Assembly (NCBI GenBank): GCA_004293905.1
Contig: RDZE01000015.1
Span: 186,001-250,000, forward strand
Source: Cytophagales bacterium
Lineage (GTDB): Bacteria > Bacteroidota > Bacteroidia > Cytophagales > Microscillaceae
DNA length: 64,000 bases
Direction: 5' to 3'
In this document: positions 16,544 to 25,563 of the stretch, in pieces
How positions within the stretch are numbered: the stretch's first letter is position 1
Layout: the number at the start of each line of letters is the position of its first letter
Position numbers and translations under genes: made by a program
Notes under the pieces: generated by a model
What the model was told of the DNA's origin: nothing
Seen by the model: only the letters and a program-made list of their open reading frames with translations
The model's database searches: none

Positions 16544-17341
16544 ATGAAGTTAGAAAAAATTTGTCAGAAAGTAGTTGCCTTAGTCAAAGAAGTGGGGTAT
16601 TTTTTAAAAAAAGAGCAAGAAAACTTCGACACCTCACGCATAGAATACAAAGGACTCAACAACTTAGTATCTTATGTAGACCGCGAAGCCGAAAAAAAAC
16701 TAATGGAAGGGTTGGAGAAAATAGTCCGCGAGGCGGCTTTTGTGAGCGAAGAAGACAAAAGCCTGCACCAACTTACCAACAAAACTTACCATTGGGTAAT
16801 AGACCCCTTAGACGGTACTACCAACTTTATGCATCGAATCCCTATTTTTGCCATCAGCATAGCCCTCATGCAAGAGCGCGAAGTAGTTTTAGGAGTAGTG
16901 TATGAAGTAAGCCGTAACGAATGTTTTTATGCTTGGAAAAATGGCAATGCCTTCTGCAATGAAGCACGCATACAAGTATCGCAAAATGTAGCACTTTCGC
17001 AGAGCCTACTCGCTACGGGCTTCCCCTATGGCGATTTCGATAAGATGATTGCCTACCTCAACACTCTCAACGAATTTATGCAAAAAACACACGGATTGCG
17101 CCGCATGGGTTCTGCCGCTGTCGATTTAGCTTATACTGCTTGTGGGCGTTTTGAAGGCTTCTTTGAGTACAACCTTAGCCCTTGGGACGTGGCAGGCGGT
17201 TCTATCATCGTAAAAGAAGCAGGCGGAAAAGTATCTACTTTTTCAGGAACAGATGATTTTGTATTTGGAAAAGAAATAGTTGCTGCTACTCCTACCGTAC
17301 ACAAAGAGATGCTTCAAGTAATAGAGCAATGTTGGGATTAG
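16544..17341 (+). CDS. suhB: Inositol monophosphatase family protein
   Basis: The 265-residue protein has all metal-site motifs of the family: an early FVSEED (near 68), IDPLDGTTNF (near 88-97), and the C-terminal SPWDVAGGSIIVKEAGG (near 216-232). It should hydrolyse a phosphomonoester such as inositol-1-phosphate with Mg2+ in the cytosol; closely related enzymes act on other sugar phosphates or on PAP, so the substrate is not fixed by sequence. Length is typical. It is convergent with the acyltransferase-like gene that ends 4 bp away. Confidence 0.9.
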   Translation: MKLEKICQKVVALVKEVGYFLKKEQENFDTSRIEYKGLNNLVSYVDREAEKKLMEGLEKIVREAAFVSEEDKSLHQLTNKTYHWVIDPLDGTTNFMHRIPIFAISIALMQEREVVLGVVYEVSRNECFYAWKNGNAFCNEARIQVSQNVALSQSLLATGFPYGDFDKMIAYLNTLNEFMQKTHGLRRMGSAAVDLAYTACGRFEGFFEYNLSPWDVAGGSIIVKEAGGKVSTFSGTDDFVFGKEIVAATPTVHKEMLQVIEQCWD

Positions 17342-17344
17342 ATT

Positions 17345-18508
17345 TTATTTGATAATAGGGTGTCTTTCAAAAGGTATTGTTCTATCGAATAAATAGCGAT
17401 AAGTCGCATGTATTTTTACTACTTTTGCCCCTATATTTTCATAAATACTCATCATGGCGGGCAAAAAATCGCCTACCCAATTAAATTCTAAGGTGTGGTA
17501 CTGAAATTTTTCTTGGTAACTTTCCTTTGAAAATGCTTTCATCATGGCACTATCAACCCCCCTACCCTGAAAACGAGGCGCAATGCCTATCACTAAGCCT
17601 AAAGCTACATTGATGGTTTTCATTTTCTGATAATACAAAAAACGCAACTGATTCCAAAGATGCATTTTGCCATTGAGTTTCCTAATGATTTGATTGATTT
17701 CAGGAATCATCACCATAAAAGCAATTGGTTCACCGTTATAATAACAAAACCAAATCAGTTTCTCATCTATGATAGGTTTCAGGTCTTTAGCCATCTTTTC
17801 TACGTCTTTGGTAGTCATTTCGGGTACGCCAGCGTGTTTTACCCAACTTTTATTATAAATCTCTCTGAAATCTTCCAAATATTTATGCAGATGCTTCATT
17901 TCTATGTGTCTTATTTGGTAAGATTGGTTAGAAAGTATGCGCTCTGCTCTTTTTTCAAAATCTTCTTCGGGACGATGTTTAGACGAAACTCTGTAAGTAA
18001 ATTGTTTGAAATATTCTTGAAATCCGTAGTTTTCTAATAATTTTTTATAGTATTTGGGGTGGTAATTCGCGCCATAACTTTGTGGCAAATCGCCCTCGAT
18101 GAGCAATCCCCAAAAGCTATTTCTTTCTCCAAAGTTGACGATTCCGTCCATTGCTTGCATACCTTTTTGGGTCAGCCAATTTTTACAAGCCTCCAAAAGT
18201 ACATTGGCTGCCTCCTGATTGTCAATACACTCAAAAAAGCCAATACCTCCAGTAGGTTGCTTTTCTTTATCGCTTATTTTCTGATTATAAAAAGCGGCTA
18301 CCCTGCCTATACATTCGTTTTGGTTGTTCATCAATAGCCAGCGAATTGCCTCACCGCCCTCAAATTTTGGGTTTTTGGCAGGGTTAAAAATCGTCTTAAT
18401 TTCATTGTCTAAGGGGCGTACCCAATTTTTATCTTCTTTGTAAATAGCCAAAGGCATAGACAAAAACAACTTTTCGCTTGCAGTGTCTTTTACTTCTACC
18501 AAATGCAT
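17345..18508 (-). CDS. GNAT-fold acyltransferase-like protein
   Basis: The 387-residue protein belongs to a conserved Bacteroidota family with a GNAT-like core. Visible features are DGIVNFGERNSFWGLLIEG in the first half, a YNGEPIAFMVMIPE strand, the acyl-CoA-type turn IAPRFQGRGVDSAMM (about 310-324) and a C-terminal IYENIGAKVV...YRYLFDR segment like a GNAT end. The substrate is unknown. The gene is transcribed alone. Confidence 0.72.
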   Translation of the reverse strand: MHLVEVKDTASEKLFLSMPLAIYKEDKNWVRPLDNEIKTIFNPAKNPKFEGGEAIRWLLMNNQNECIGRVAAFYNQKISDKEKQPTGGIGFFECIDNQEAANVLLEACKNWLTQKGMQAMDGIVNFGERNSFWGLLIEGDLPQSYGANYHPKYYKKLLENYGFQEYFKQFTYRVSSKHRPEEDFEKRAERILSNQSYQIRHIEMKHLHKYLEDFREIYNKSWVKHAGVPEMTTKDVEKMAKDLKPIIDEKLIWFCYYNGEPIAFMVMIPEINQIIRKLNGKMHLWNQLRFLYYQKMKTINVALGLVIGIAPRFQGRGVDSAMMKAFSKESYQEKFQYHTLEFNWVGDFLPAMMSIYENIGAKVVKIHATYRYLFDRTIPFERHPIIK

Positions 18509-18568
18509 AGGACTTTATGATTTATGTATTTTTTATGCAAAATAGTTAAAAAAAAATCATTTAATCAT

Positions 18569-18576
18569 TATTTTTG
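18569..18576 (+). promoter_or_regulatory. -7 element of the FAD/Fe-S dehydrogenase gene
   Basis: TATTTTTG, 32 bases before the ATG at 18609, fits TAnnTTTG. Confidence 0.45.
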
Positions 18577-18608
18577 ACCTTCTTTTTTGACCCCTTCATT
18601 ACTTAGCA

Positions 18609-21551
18609 ATGTTAGATTCTACCATACTCCAAGAATTTGCCCAAACTTTCGAGGGTGAATTTTTCTATAGCCAAACCCTTCGTTTATTATATGCCACTGA
18701 TGGCTCTCACTACCGCGAAGTCCCCTTAGCGGTTGCCATGCCCAAAAGCATCAAAGCAATTCAACAATTAGTGTTATTTGCCCAAAAACATAAAACTTCG
18801 CTCATACCACGCACCGCAGGCACTTCATTAGCGGGGCAGGTAGTAGGCAATGGCATAGTAGTAGATGTGTCAAAATATTTTAATAAAATTCTCGAAATCA
18901 ACACCGAAGAAAAGTGGGTAAAAGTACAGCCCGGCGTTGTAAGAGATGAACTCAACCTTTTTCTAAAACCCTATGGCTACTATTTCGGACCCGAAACCTC
19001 TACTGCCAACCGCGCTATGATAGGCGGAATGATAGGCAATAACTCTTGTGGTTCTAACTCTATAGTCTATGGAAGTACGCGCGAACACCTCCGCGCGGCA
19101 CAAGTTGTTTTGGCTGATGCTCAAATTTGTACTTTTGAAGACCTCAACAAAGACCAAATAGCCCAAAAAATAGCCAAAGCAGAAGGGGCAGAAAAAAATA
19201 TCTACACCCAACTATTGACTTTGTTGCAAAACTCTGAAAACCAACAAGAAATCAAAAATCACTTTCCAAAGCCCAACATACCCCGCCGCAATACAGGCTA
19301 TGCCCTCGATATGCTCCTCAGAAATGCGTATTTCGAAGAAAACCACCCCAAACAATTCAACTTATGCCAACTTTTAGCAGGCTCCGAAGGGACACTTTGC
19401 TTCATTACAGAGGCAAAACTCAACATAGTTCCTCTACCTCCTGCCCATAAAGCCCTTGTTTGTGGACACTACCCAAGCATAGACAATGCCCTCAAAGCCA
19501 ATCTCAAAGCCCTCGAGTTTAGCCCTACTGCCTCCGAACTGATAGACAAATTTGTATTAGATTGCACCAAAGAAAATATTACACAGCGCGAAAACCGTTT
19601 TTTTGTACAAGGCGACCCCGCCGCCATATTGGTAGTAGAAATAGCCAAAGAAACCGCCGCCGAATTAGACACAACTTTGGAAGCAGTCCAAAAAGCACTT
19701 ATAGATACGCAATTGGGCTATGCATTTCCTATACTAAGAGGCGAGGAAATGAAACGGGTTTGGGACTTAAGAAAAGCGGGTTTGGGTGTTTTGGGCAATA
19801 TGAAAGGCGATGCCAAACCTACCGAATTAGTAGAAGATACTGCCGTAGAAGTAGCACAATTACCTGCCTACATTGCCGATTTCGATACCCTTATGGAAAG
19901 ATTGCAAGTAAAAACGGTTCATTATGCCCACGCAGGCACAGGCGAAATACACTCTAAACCTATCCTAAATCTAAAAACCAAACAAGGACAACAACTCTAC
20001 CGCACCATTGCCGAAGAAACTGCCAAATTAGTAAAAAAATATGGTGGCTCACTCAGTGGCGAACACGGAGACGGAAGGCTACGCGGCGAATTTATACCTT
20101 ATATGGTAGGCGAAAAAAACTATGCACTCCTACAAGAAGTAAAGCGTATTTTTGACCCCAACAACATTTTTAACCCCCATAAAATAGTCAATACGCCCAA
20201 AATGGATACTTTTTTGAGGCACGCCCCCGACCAACCTGAGAAGCAACTCCCTACTTTGCTACGATTTGAGGAGAGTGAGGGTTATTTGCGTTTGGCAGAA
20301 AAATGCACAGGCTCTGCCGATTGTCGAAAATCACACCTCATAGGCGGTACTATGTGTCCCAGTTTTATGGCTACGCGCAACGAAAAAGACACTACTCGCG
20401 CACGTGCCAACATACTACGAGAAGTATTGGAACACAGCCAAGCACAAAACCCTTTTGATAGCCAAGAAATTTACGAAGTAATGGATTTGTGCCTTAGTTG
20501 TAAGGGTTGCAAAGCCGAATGCCCCTCCAATGTAGATGTTGCAAAATTAAAAGCCGAATTTTTGCACCAATACTATCAATCTAATAAAATACCTTTCCGA
20601 ACACGCCTCATTACTGGTTTTAACCAAGCCAACCAATGGGCTACTCTTGTTCCCTCCCTCTACAATTGGGTAGTAACCCAAAAAACAACCGCACGATGGT
20701 TCAAGAAAATAGCAGGTTTTGCCCCCCAAAGAAGCCTCCCTACACTGCACAAAACCACATTGAAAAAATGGTATCAACGCCATTACAAAGCCCCCAAAAT
20801 ACCCAAAGGAAAAATATATTTGTTTGCTGACGAATTTACTAACTTCAATGATACACTCGTAGGTATCAATACAGTACAACTGATTACACATTTGGGTTAT
20901 GAAGTAATCCTGCTCAAACACGAAGAAAGCGGAAGAACCTACCTTTCCAAAGGATTGCTCAAGCAAGCCCAAAAAATAGCCCAAAAAAATATTCAACTTT
21001 TTGCCCCACACATCAGCCCCGATACTCCCTTAGTAGGCATAGAACCCTCTGCCATTCTGAGTTTCAGAGATGAATACTTAGACCTTTGCCCCACAGAGGA
21101 ACTACGCCAAAAAGCCCAAAAAATAGCCCAAAACACTTACCTTTTAGATGAGTGGATAAGCAAAGAATTGGAAAAAGGCAATATCACAGCAGAAAGTTTT
21201 ACCAACGAAACGCGCCTTATCAAAGTACACGGGCACTGCCACCAAAAAGCCCTTTCCTCACTCACTGCCACCCGCAAAGCCCTTAGCCTGATGCAAAACT
21301 ACCAAATACAATTCATTCCCTCTGGTTGCTGTGGTATGGCAGGCTCTTTTGGGTACGAAAAAGAACACTACGATATTTCTATGCAAATAGGCGAATTGGT
21401 ACTGTTCCCCGAAGTACGAAAGCAACCTGAGGAGGTTTGGATATGCGCCTCAGGGACAAGTTGCAGACACCAAATCAAAGATGGAACAGGAAAAAAAGCC
21501 CTACACTTAGCCGAAATCTTGTGGCAATCTTTGAAATCAAAACAAGAATAA
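18609..21551 (+). CDS. FAD-binding and Fe-S dehydrogenase (YdiJ/D-2-hydroxyacid type)
   Basis: The 980-residue protein fuses an FAD_binding_4 oxidase to an iron-sulfur module. FAD contacts are seen at PRTAGTSLAGQ (67-77) and GGMIGNNSCGS (139-149). The oxidase C-terminal domain has AHAGTGEIHSKP and SGEHGDGRLRGEF. Next come Cys clusters CTGSADC and CLSCKGCKAECP (about 565-640), and a CCG-type domain with GHCHQKAL and SGCCGMAGSFG (about 875-915). This is the layout of D-2-hydroxyglutarate dehydrogenase YdiJ and glycolate oxidase fusions. It likely oxidises a D-2-hydroxyacid and passes electrons on through Fe-S to quinone or another acceptor. The substrate is not certain. Confidence 0.9.
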   Translation: MLDSTILQEFAQTFEGEFFYSQTLRLLYATDGSHYREVPLAVAMPKSIKAIQQLVLFAQKHKTSLIPRTAGTSLAGQVVGNGIVVDVSKYFNKILEINTEEKWVKVQPGVVRDELNLFLKPYGYYFGPETSTANRAMIGGMIGNNSCGSNSIVYGSTREHLRAAQVVLADAQICTFEDLNKDQIAQKIAKAEGAEKNIYTQLLTLLQNSENQQEIKNHFPKPNIPRRNTGYALDMLLRNAYFEENHPKQFNLCQLLAGSEGTLCFITEAKLNIVPLPPAHKALVCGHYPSIDNALKANLKALEFSPTASELIDKFVLDCTKENITQRENRFFVQGDPAAILVVEIAKETAAELDTTLEAVQKALIDTQLGYAFPILRGEEMKRVWDLRKAGLGVLGNMKGDAKPTELVEDTAVEVAQLPAYIADFDTLMERLQVKTVHYAHAGTGEIHSKPILNLKTKQGQQLYRTIAEETAKLVKKYGGSLSGEHGDGRLRGEFIPYMVGEKNYALLQEVKRIFDPNNIFNPHKIVNTPKMDTFLRHAPDQPEKQLPTLLRFEESEGYLRLAEKCTGSADCRKSHLIGGTMCPSFMATRNEKDTTRARANILREVLEHSQAQNPFDSQEIYEVMDLCLSCKGCKAECPSNVDVAKLKAEFLHQYYQSNKIPFRTRLITGFNQANQWATLVPSLYNWVVTQKTTARWFKKIAGFAPQRSLPTLHKTTLKKWYQRHYKAPKIPKGKIYLFADEFTNFNDTLVGINTVQLITHLGYEVILLKHEESGRTYLSKGLLKQAQKIAQKNIQLFAPHISPDTPLVGIEPSAILSFRDEYLDLCPTEELRQKAQKIAQNTYLLDEWISKELEKGNITAESFTNETRLIKVHGHCHQKALSSLTATRKALSLMQNYQIQFIPSGCCGMAGSFGYEKEHYDISMQIGELVLFPEVRKQPEEVWICASGTSCRHQIKDGTGKKALHLAEILWQSLKSKQE

Positions 21552-21821
21552 AACTTTTTTTTACAAAAAAATAAAAATTTTCTCCCTCATAATCAACGAC
21601 TTATGAAAAGTATTGATACTTTTTCAAATGATAGTAAAACTTTTATTTAAGATATTAAGTTATATAATCAACGACAGCAAAACCACTAAAGAGTAGAATA
21701 AAGTTGGGCAATAATAATTTCAAATTAGCATACTTGTTTCAGGTATGCTAATTTTTTTTTCTCCCCTATAAATAATCAAGTTTCATAAAAATTCGTTAAT
21801 TTAGCAGCACTATTTTATTCA
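21552..21821 (+). other. Intergenic stretch with possible small RNA
   Basis: No gene is evident. The stretch holds a 12-base direct repeat ATAATCAACGAC (21589-21600 and 21664-21675) and, 170 bases past the preceding stop codon, a strong terminator. That distance leaves room for either a long 3' UTR or a separate short RNA; I cannot tell which. Confidence 0.3.
21722..21760 (+). terminator. Rho-independent terminator
   Basis: A perfect 12-bp stem (AAATTAGCATAC with GTATGCTAATTT, 9-base loop) runs into a long T tract on the plus strand. Confidence 0.85.
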
Positions 21822-22028
21822 ATGAAACCTATGAAAGCAATACGCCGAAATACTTATAAATTCACTTTATCTATGTTATTGGCTACTTTATGCCTATTAT
21901 TTTTAGAGTCTTGCTCCGCAAATGGTAGTTATACAAGCTATGGAGGAGGCTCTGCGCAATTTTGGGCACCACGCCGACCCAAAAAAATTGATTTTACACG
22001 ACCTGTAGGACGACCTCGCAGAAAATAA
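21822..22028 (+). CDS. Small lipoprotein, 68 residues
   Basis: The 68-residue protein has a hydrophobic signal ending in lipobox LESC (Cys31), then a short Gly/Ser/Tyr stretch and a very basic tail (APRRPKK, GRPRRK). It is followed by another small lipoprotein gene and an HExxH protein gene in close series, probably one transcript. The upstream sequence TTAATTTAGCAG resembles those before murI and the propionyl-CoA synthetase gene and may be a promoter variant. I know of no family. Confidence 0.55.
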   Translation: MKPMKAIRRNTYKFTLSMLLATLCLLFLESCSANGSYTSYGGGSAQFWAPRRPKKIDFTRPVGRPRRK

Positions 22029-22050
22029 ACTATGTTAAGCAAAAAACCCC

Positions 22051-22194
22051 ATGCATAAACTACGCACCTATTTCTATATCTTTTTAGTGTTGTCTTCTAT
22101 ATTTACAACAAGCTGTAATAGCCAAAAGCACAGAAAACCACACGGAAAAATTCCTAAAGGCAAAAGAATACCCTGCCCTATCAAAGATTGTTAA
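22051..22194 (+). CDS. Very small lipoprotein, 47 residues
   Basis: An ATG at 22051 opens 47 codons encoding a signal with lipobox TTSC (Cys22), then a Lys/His/Arg/Pro-rich tail ending PCPIKDC. The layout copies the preceding 68-residue lipoprotein: signal, lipid Cys, short basic tail. The stop at 22192-22194 is one base before the start of the HExxH gene, which supports translational coupling. Function is unknown; both tails are basic enough to bind LPS, peptidoglycan or nucleic acid, but that is a guess. Confidence 0.6.
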   Translation: MHKLRTYFYIFLVLSSIFTTSCNSQKHRKPHGKIPKGKRIPCPIKDC

Positions 22195-22195
22195 A

Positions 22196-22519
22196 ATGAT
22201 GTGGATTATTGTTGTACCTGCTATGAAATTTGCAGATGGAATGGCTCTCTATCCCTTTATATTGGTGCGCCATAGAGAGATGAAGAAAAACGAAACCCTT
22301 ATTAGACACGAAAGAATACATCTTCGCCAACAACTTGAATTGTTAGTCGTTCCTTTTTACTGTTTTTATTTGTTCAATTATTTTTTCAACCTCATTCGCT
22401 ACCAAAATCACCACACTGCCTATCGTAATATTTGCTTCGAGAGAGAAGCCTATGAAAATGAACACAAAATAGACTTTTTGCAAAAACGCTCTTTTTGGAA
22501 TTTCATCAAATATCTATAA
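22196..22519 (+). CDS. Small HExxH metallopeptidase-like membrane protein
   Basis: The 107-residue protein has a zinc-type motif HERIH (about 39-43) inside LIRHERIHLRQQLELL, followed by a hydrophobic helix (about 49-66) and a basic helical tail with FEREAYENE that could give a third ligand. Similar short proteins occur across Bacteroidota without assigned function. It starts one base after the stop of a 47-residue lipoprotein gene. Whether it cleaves anything is unknown; it may be a minimal membrane peptidase. Confidence 0.65.
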   Translation: MMWIIVVPAMKFADGMALYPFILVRHREMKKNETLIRHERIHLRQQLELLVVPFYCFYLFNYFFNLIRYQNHHTAYRNICFEREAYENEHKIDFLQKRSFWNFIKYL

Positions 22520-22599
22520 ACCGAAATAGAACCTTATCATTTTAGAAAACGTTATGAAAAAGAATTTTTATCTTTTTTTAATCATAACATAATTTTCTT

Positions 22600-23181
22600 A
22601 TGAAAAAGTTTACACTATTTTGTTTGTTAGTATCATTTTTCCAAATTACTACTATTTGGGCGCAAGTTGGCTCACAAATAAAACTAAGCAAAATTTATTT
22701 GAGTGCTGATAATTATGTCAGAGAAGTGCATTTTGACATCAACGGTAAAACATTGCGCGTTTTCAGTGAAAACAACAACGTTGAAGCTCCTACTATCTAT
22801 GCCGAGTACACAGGGACAATGCAGCTGTTAAAAGCGGAATCGTTTAAGTTTAGCAAACTCACTATGGACGGCAAAGAAGAAAAATCGATCAACTATTTCA
22901 GATTATTCAATGTAACAGGAGAAAAAGATTTCAGCTATTTTTATATAGTAGAAAATGGTAATAACAATTTTATTTATCAGGTTAACTTTTCACAAGAAGA
23001 CCCTACCGAAAGTGCTGGCTATGCAGGACAATTAAATTTTGAGTTCGTACCCAGTGAGTTATCTATCGTAGAATATTTAGAGGGCTCAAGTGTTCGTTGG
23101 TGGTCTTTCTCAAAAGCTAATAGCAAATGGATAGGCGGTGGCAGCAGTGTTGCTTATGATGTGCAAGGATTAAGCAAATAA
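22600..23181 (+). CDS. Secreted hypothetical protein
   Basis: The 193-residue protein has a signal peptide (cleavage near 22, WAQ) and a mature part of beta strands with Gly/Ser-rich turns near the end (IGGGSSVAYDV). No catalytic or binding motif is visible. It is monocistronic and separated from queA by a terminator. I do not recognise the family. Confidence 0.6.
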   Translation: MKKFTLFCLLVSFFQITTIWAQVGSQIKLSKIYLSADNYVREVHFDINGKTLRVFSENNNVEAPTIYAEYTGTMQLLKAESFKFSKLTMDGKEEKSINYFRLFNVTGEKDFSYFYIVENGNNNFIYQVNFSQEDPTESAGYAGQLNFEFVPSELSIVEYLEGSSVRWWSFSKANSKWIGGGSSVAYDVQGLSK

Positions 23182-23200
23182 AACAAATATAAAACGCATC

Positions 23201-23244
23201 AACGGCTACTTTTTCAGCAATGGAAACAGTAGCCGTTCTTTTTT
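23201..23244. terminator. Terminator between convergent genes
   Basis: A 10-bp stem AACGGCTACT/AGTAGCCGTT with a 17-base loop is followed by a T tract on the plus strand. Confidence 0.7.
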
Positions 23245-23261
23245 ACCCTAAAAGAGAAGGA

Positions 23262-24464
23262 TTATTCGCTAAAAAAATGATTTGACCACAACAAAGAGCT
23301 ATCCCCATAACTCAAAAAACGAAAGTCATTTTCTAAGGCATACTCGTAAATACGCCGCCAATCATTGCCTACAAAAGCCGCTATTAACAAAATAAGTGTA
23401 GAAGCAGGCTGATGAAAATTGGTAATGATGCCCTTACAAAAACGGAAAGTATAAGAAGGCAAAATAAAAATTTCAGTATTTGTAGTGATTTGAGTCATTT
23501 TTTCGGTTTGCATATATACCATAAGTGCCCTTAGGCTTTCTTTGGGTGTAGGTAGTTCTATGGGTGTAAAAGTATAGGGATATTCTTTCTTAATAATAGC
23601 ATCATATTCTCCTTTGATAATTTTTACCCCCAACCAATAAATCGTTTCCAAAGTACGCATAGCTGTAGTACCTACAGCTACTATATTAGGATAGTGTTTT
23701 TCTATATTTTGTAAATTCTGCCAACTGAATACTATCTGTTCGCTGTGCATAACATGCCCGAAAACTTTTTCTGCTTTGATAGGCTGAAAAGTACCCGCCC
23801 CTACATGCAAGGTCAAAAAGTCAGTGGCTATATTCTTATGTTTTAAATCATTTAGTACATTCTCAGTAAAATGTAAGCCTGCCGTAGGTGCGGCAACTGC
23901 TCCCTCTTTTTTTGCATAAACGGTTTGGTAGGTTTGTTTATCAGCTTCAGTAGCCTCCCTTTGCATATAAGGCGGAAGAGGAATTTCGCCCATTTTTTCT
24001 AATAATTGAGCAAAATGCACTTCTTTGCTCCAAGTAAACAACAATACATTTTCTTCGTCTGTATAATGTGCTTCTATCGTTATGTCGTCTATTTTTCGTG
24101 TTAAGCAACCATTTTTCCATTTCTTCTTATTGCCAATCATACAACGCCAAGTAGTGCTATGCGTGTTTTGCATAGCTTGTTCTATTTCATAAGGGATTAT
24201 AGGCTGCAAAAGCAAAATTTCTATGACTGCCCCCGTTTCTTTTTGGAAATAGAAACGTGCAGGAATCACTTTTGTATTGTTAAACATCAATAAATAATCT
24301 TCCTCTAACTGCGTAGCAAGGTCATAAAAATGTGTATTGTTAATCTGACCCGCTTTGTATAATAATAATTTTGAATCATCACGCTTTTTTAAAGGAAAAC
24401 GCGCAATTCGATCGTCGGGTAAATGATATTGATAATCTGAAAGTGCTATTTGATGAATGTCCAT
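23262..24464 (-). CDS. queA: tRNA queuosine synthesis enzyme QueA
   Basis: The 400-residue protein has the QueA signatures: LPDDRIARFPLKKRDDSKLL near the start, MFNNTKVIPAR, a GAVAAPTAGLHFT core, LTLHVGAGTFQP and a C-terminal NFHQPASTLILL. QueA transfers and isomerises the ribosyl part of S-adenosylmethionine onto preQ1 in tRNA to form epoxyqueuosine. Length is somewhat greater than in E. coli but usual for Bacteroidota. The gene stands alone. Confidence 0.96.
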   Translation of the reverse strand: MDIHQIALSDYQYHLPDDRIARFPLKKRDDSKLLLYKAGQINNTHFYDLATQLEEDYLLMFNNTKVIPARFYFQKETGAVIEILLLQPIIPYEIEQAMQNTHSTTWRCMIGNKKKWKNGCLTRKIDDITIEAHYTDEENVLLFTWSKEVHFAQLLEKMGEIPLPPYMQREATEADKQTYQTVYAKKEGAVAAPTAGLHFTENVLNDLKHKNIATDFLTLHVGAGTFQPIKAEKVFGHVMHSEQIVFSWQNLQNIEKHYPNIVAVGTTAMRTLETIYWLGVKIIKGEYDAIIKKEYPYTFTPIELPTPKESLRALMVYMQTEKMTQITTNTEIFILPSYTFRFCKGIITNFHQPASTLILLIAAFVGNDWRRIYEYALENDFRFLSYGDSSLLWSNHFFSE

Positions 24465-24706
24465 AAATGAATTATTTTAAATGAAAAATCACTTGCTTAG
24501 TTATATCTTATTATTTTATATAAAATATTGATAATCAAGCATTTATTTTAGAAAAAGGCAGATAAATTGTCCATAAAAAAACAAAATTGCGAAGATTATT
24601 GCAAAATTGTTTAAAATCATACATTTACTTTTTTGGCTATTCGTGTATTAAAGATGTATTCGCTTTTTTTTTCGTAAATTAGCAGCCAAAATAGACCTCT
24701 TTTTTA

Positions 24707-25546
24707 ATGCAAACAGATTATACATCAAATCCAATAGGGATTTTTGATAGTGGCATTGGTGGGCTTACCGTAGCAAGAGCAGTGGCGGAGTGTCTTCCCG
24801 AAGAAAACCTTATTTACTTCGGTGATACTGCACATTTGCCTTACGGCGATAAATCAACAACTTCTATACAAGCCTACTCTATCAAAATATGTAATTTTTT
24901 GCTCACCCAAAATTGCAAGGTCATTCTAATTGCTTGTAATTCAGCCTCCGCAGCCGCTTATGAGTTAGTCAAAGAATATGTAGGCAGTAAAGCTACTGTT
25001 ATCAGTGTGATAGAACCTACCATTCAATACATAGAGCAATACCATCAACAACATCATATAGGGCTCATAGGAACAAAACAAACTGTTAATTCGAATGTAT
25101 ACAAGAAAAAAATAGACCAACTGAACCAAAACATCACCCTTCAATCGCTCGCAACTCCCCTATTAGTGCCCATGATTGAAGAAAATTTTTTCTCTAAAAC
25201 TATTCAACAAGAAATCATCAGCGAATACCTTTCACACCAAAGTTTAGAAGCGATAGATGCACTTATTTTGGGTTGCACACACTACCCACTCATCAAAGAA
25301 GAAATAAAACAGTACTATCAAACCCATAAAAAAACCGTACAAATCATAGACTCTTCCGAAAGAGTAGCCCAAACACTCAAAAAAACCTTAGAAGATAAAA
25401 AAATAACAAATATCAACAACCAAACAACTGCAAAAACAGGATTCAGAAATTTTTATGTTTCCGATTACACACAGTCTTTTGAAGAATCAGCAAAAATATT
25501 TTTTGGACAACAAATACACTTAGCACTCTACCCATTGTGGGACTAA
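24707..25546 (+). CDS. murI: Glutamate racemase
   Basis: The 279-residue protein has both catalytic cysteines of the Asp/Glu racemase family, in IACNSASA (Cys77) and LGCTHYPLI (near 189), and the substrate motifs FDSGIGGLTV (13-22) and YFGDTAHLPYG (37-47). It supplies D-glutamate for peptidoglycan in the cytosol. The upstream segment TAAATTAGCAG recalls sequences before two other genes in the window. It is followed 17 bp later by a leucine-rich-repeat protein gene, so the two may be cotranscribed. Confidence 0.96.
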   Translation: MQTDYTSNPIGIFDSGIGGLTVARAVAECLPEENLIYFGDTAHLPYGDKSTTSIQAYSIKICNFLLTQNCKVILIACNSASAAAYELVKEYVGSKATVISVIEPTIQYIEQYHQQHHIGLIGTKQTVNSNVYKKKIDQLNQNITLQSLATPLLVPMIEENFFSKTIQQEIISEYLSHQSLEAIDALILGCTHYPLIKEEIKQYYQTHKKTVQIIDSSERVAQTLKKTLEDKKITNINNQTTAKTGFRNFYVSDYTQSFEESAKIFFGQQIHLALYPLWD

Positions 25547-25563
25547 TCTAACACTAAACAAAA

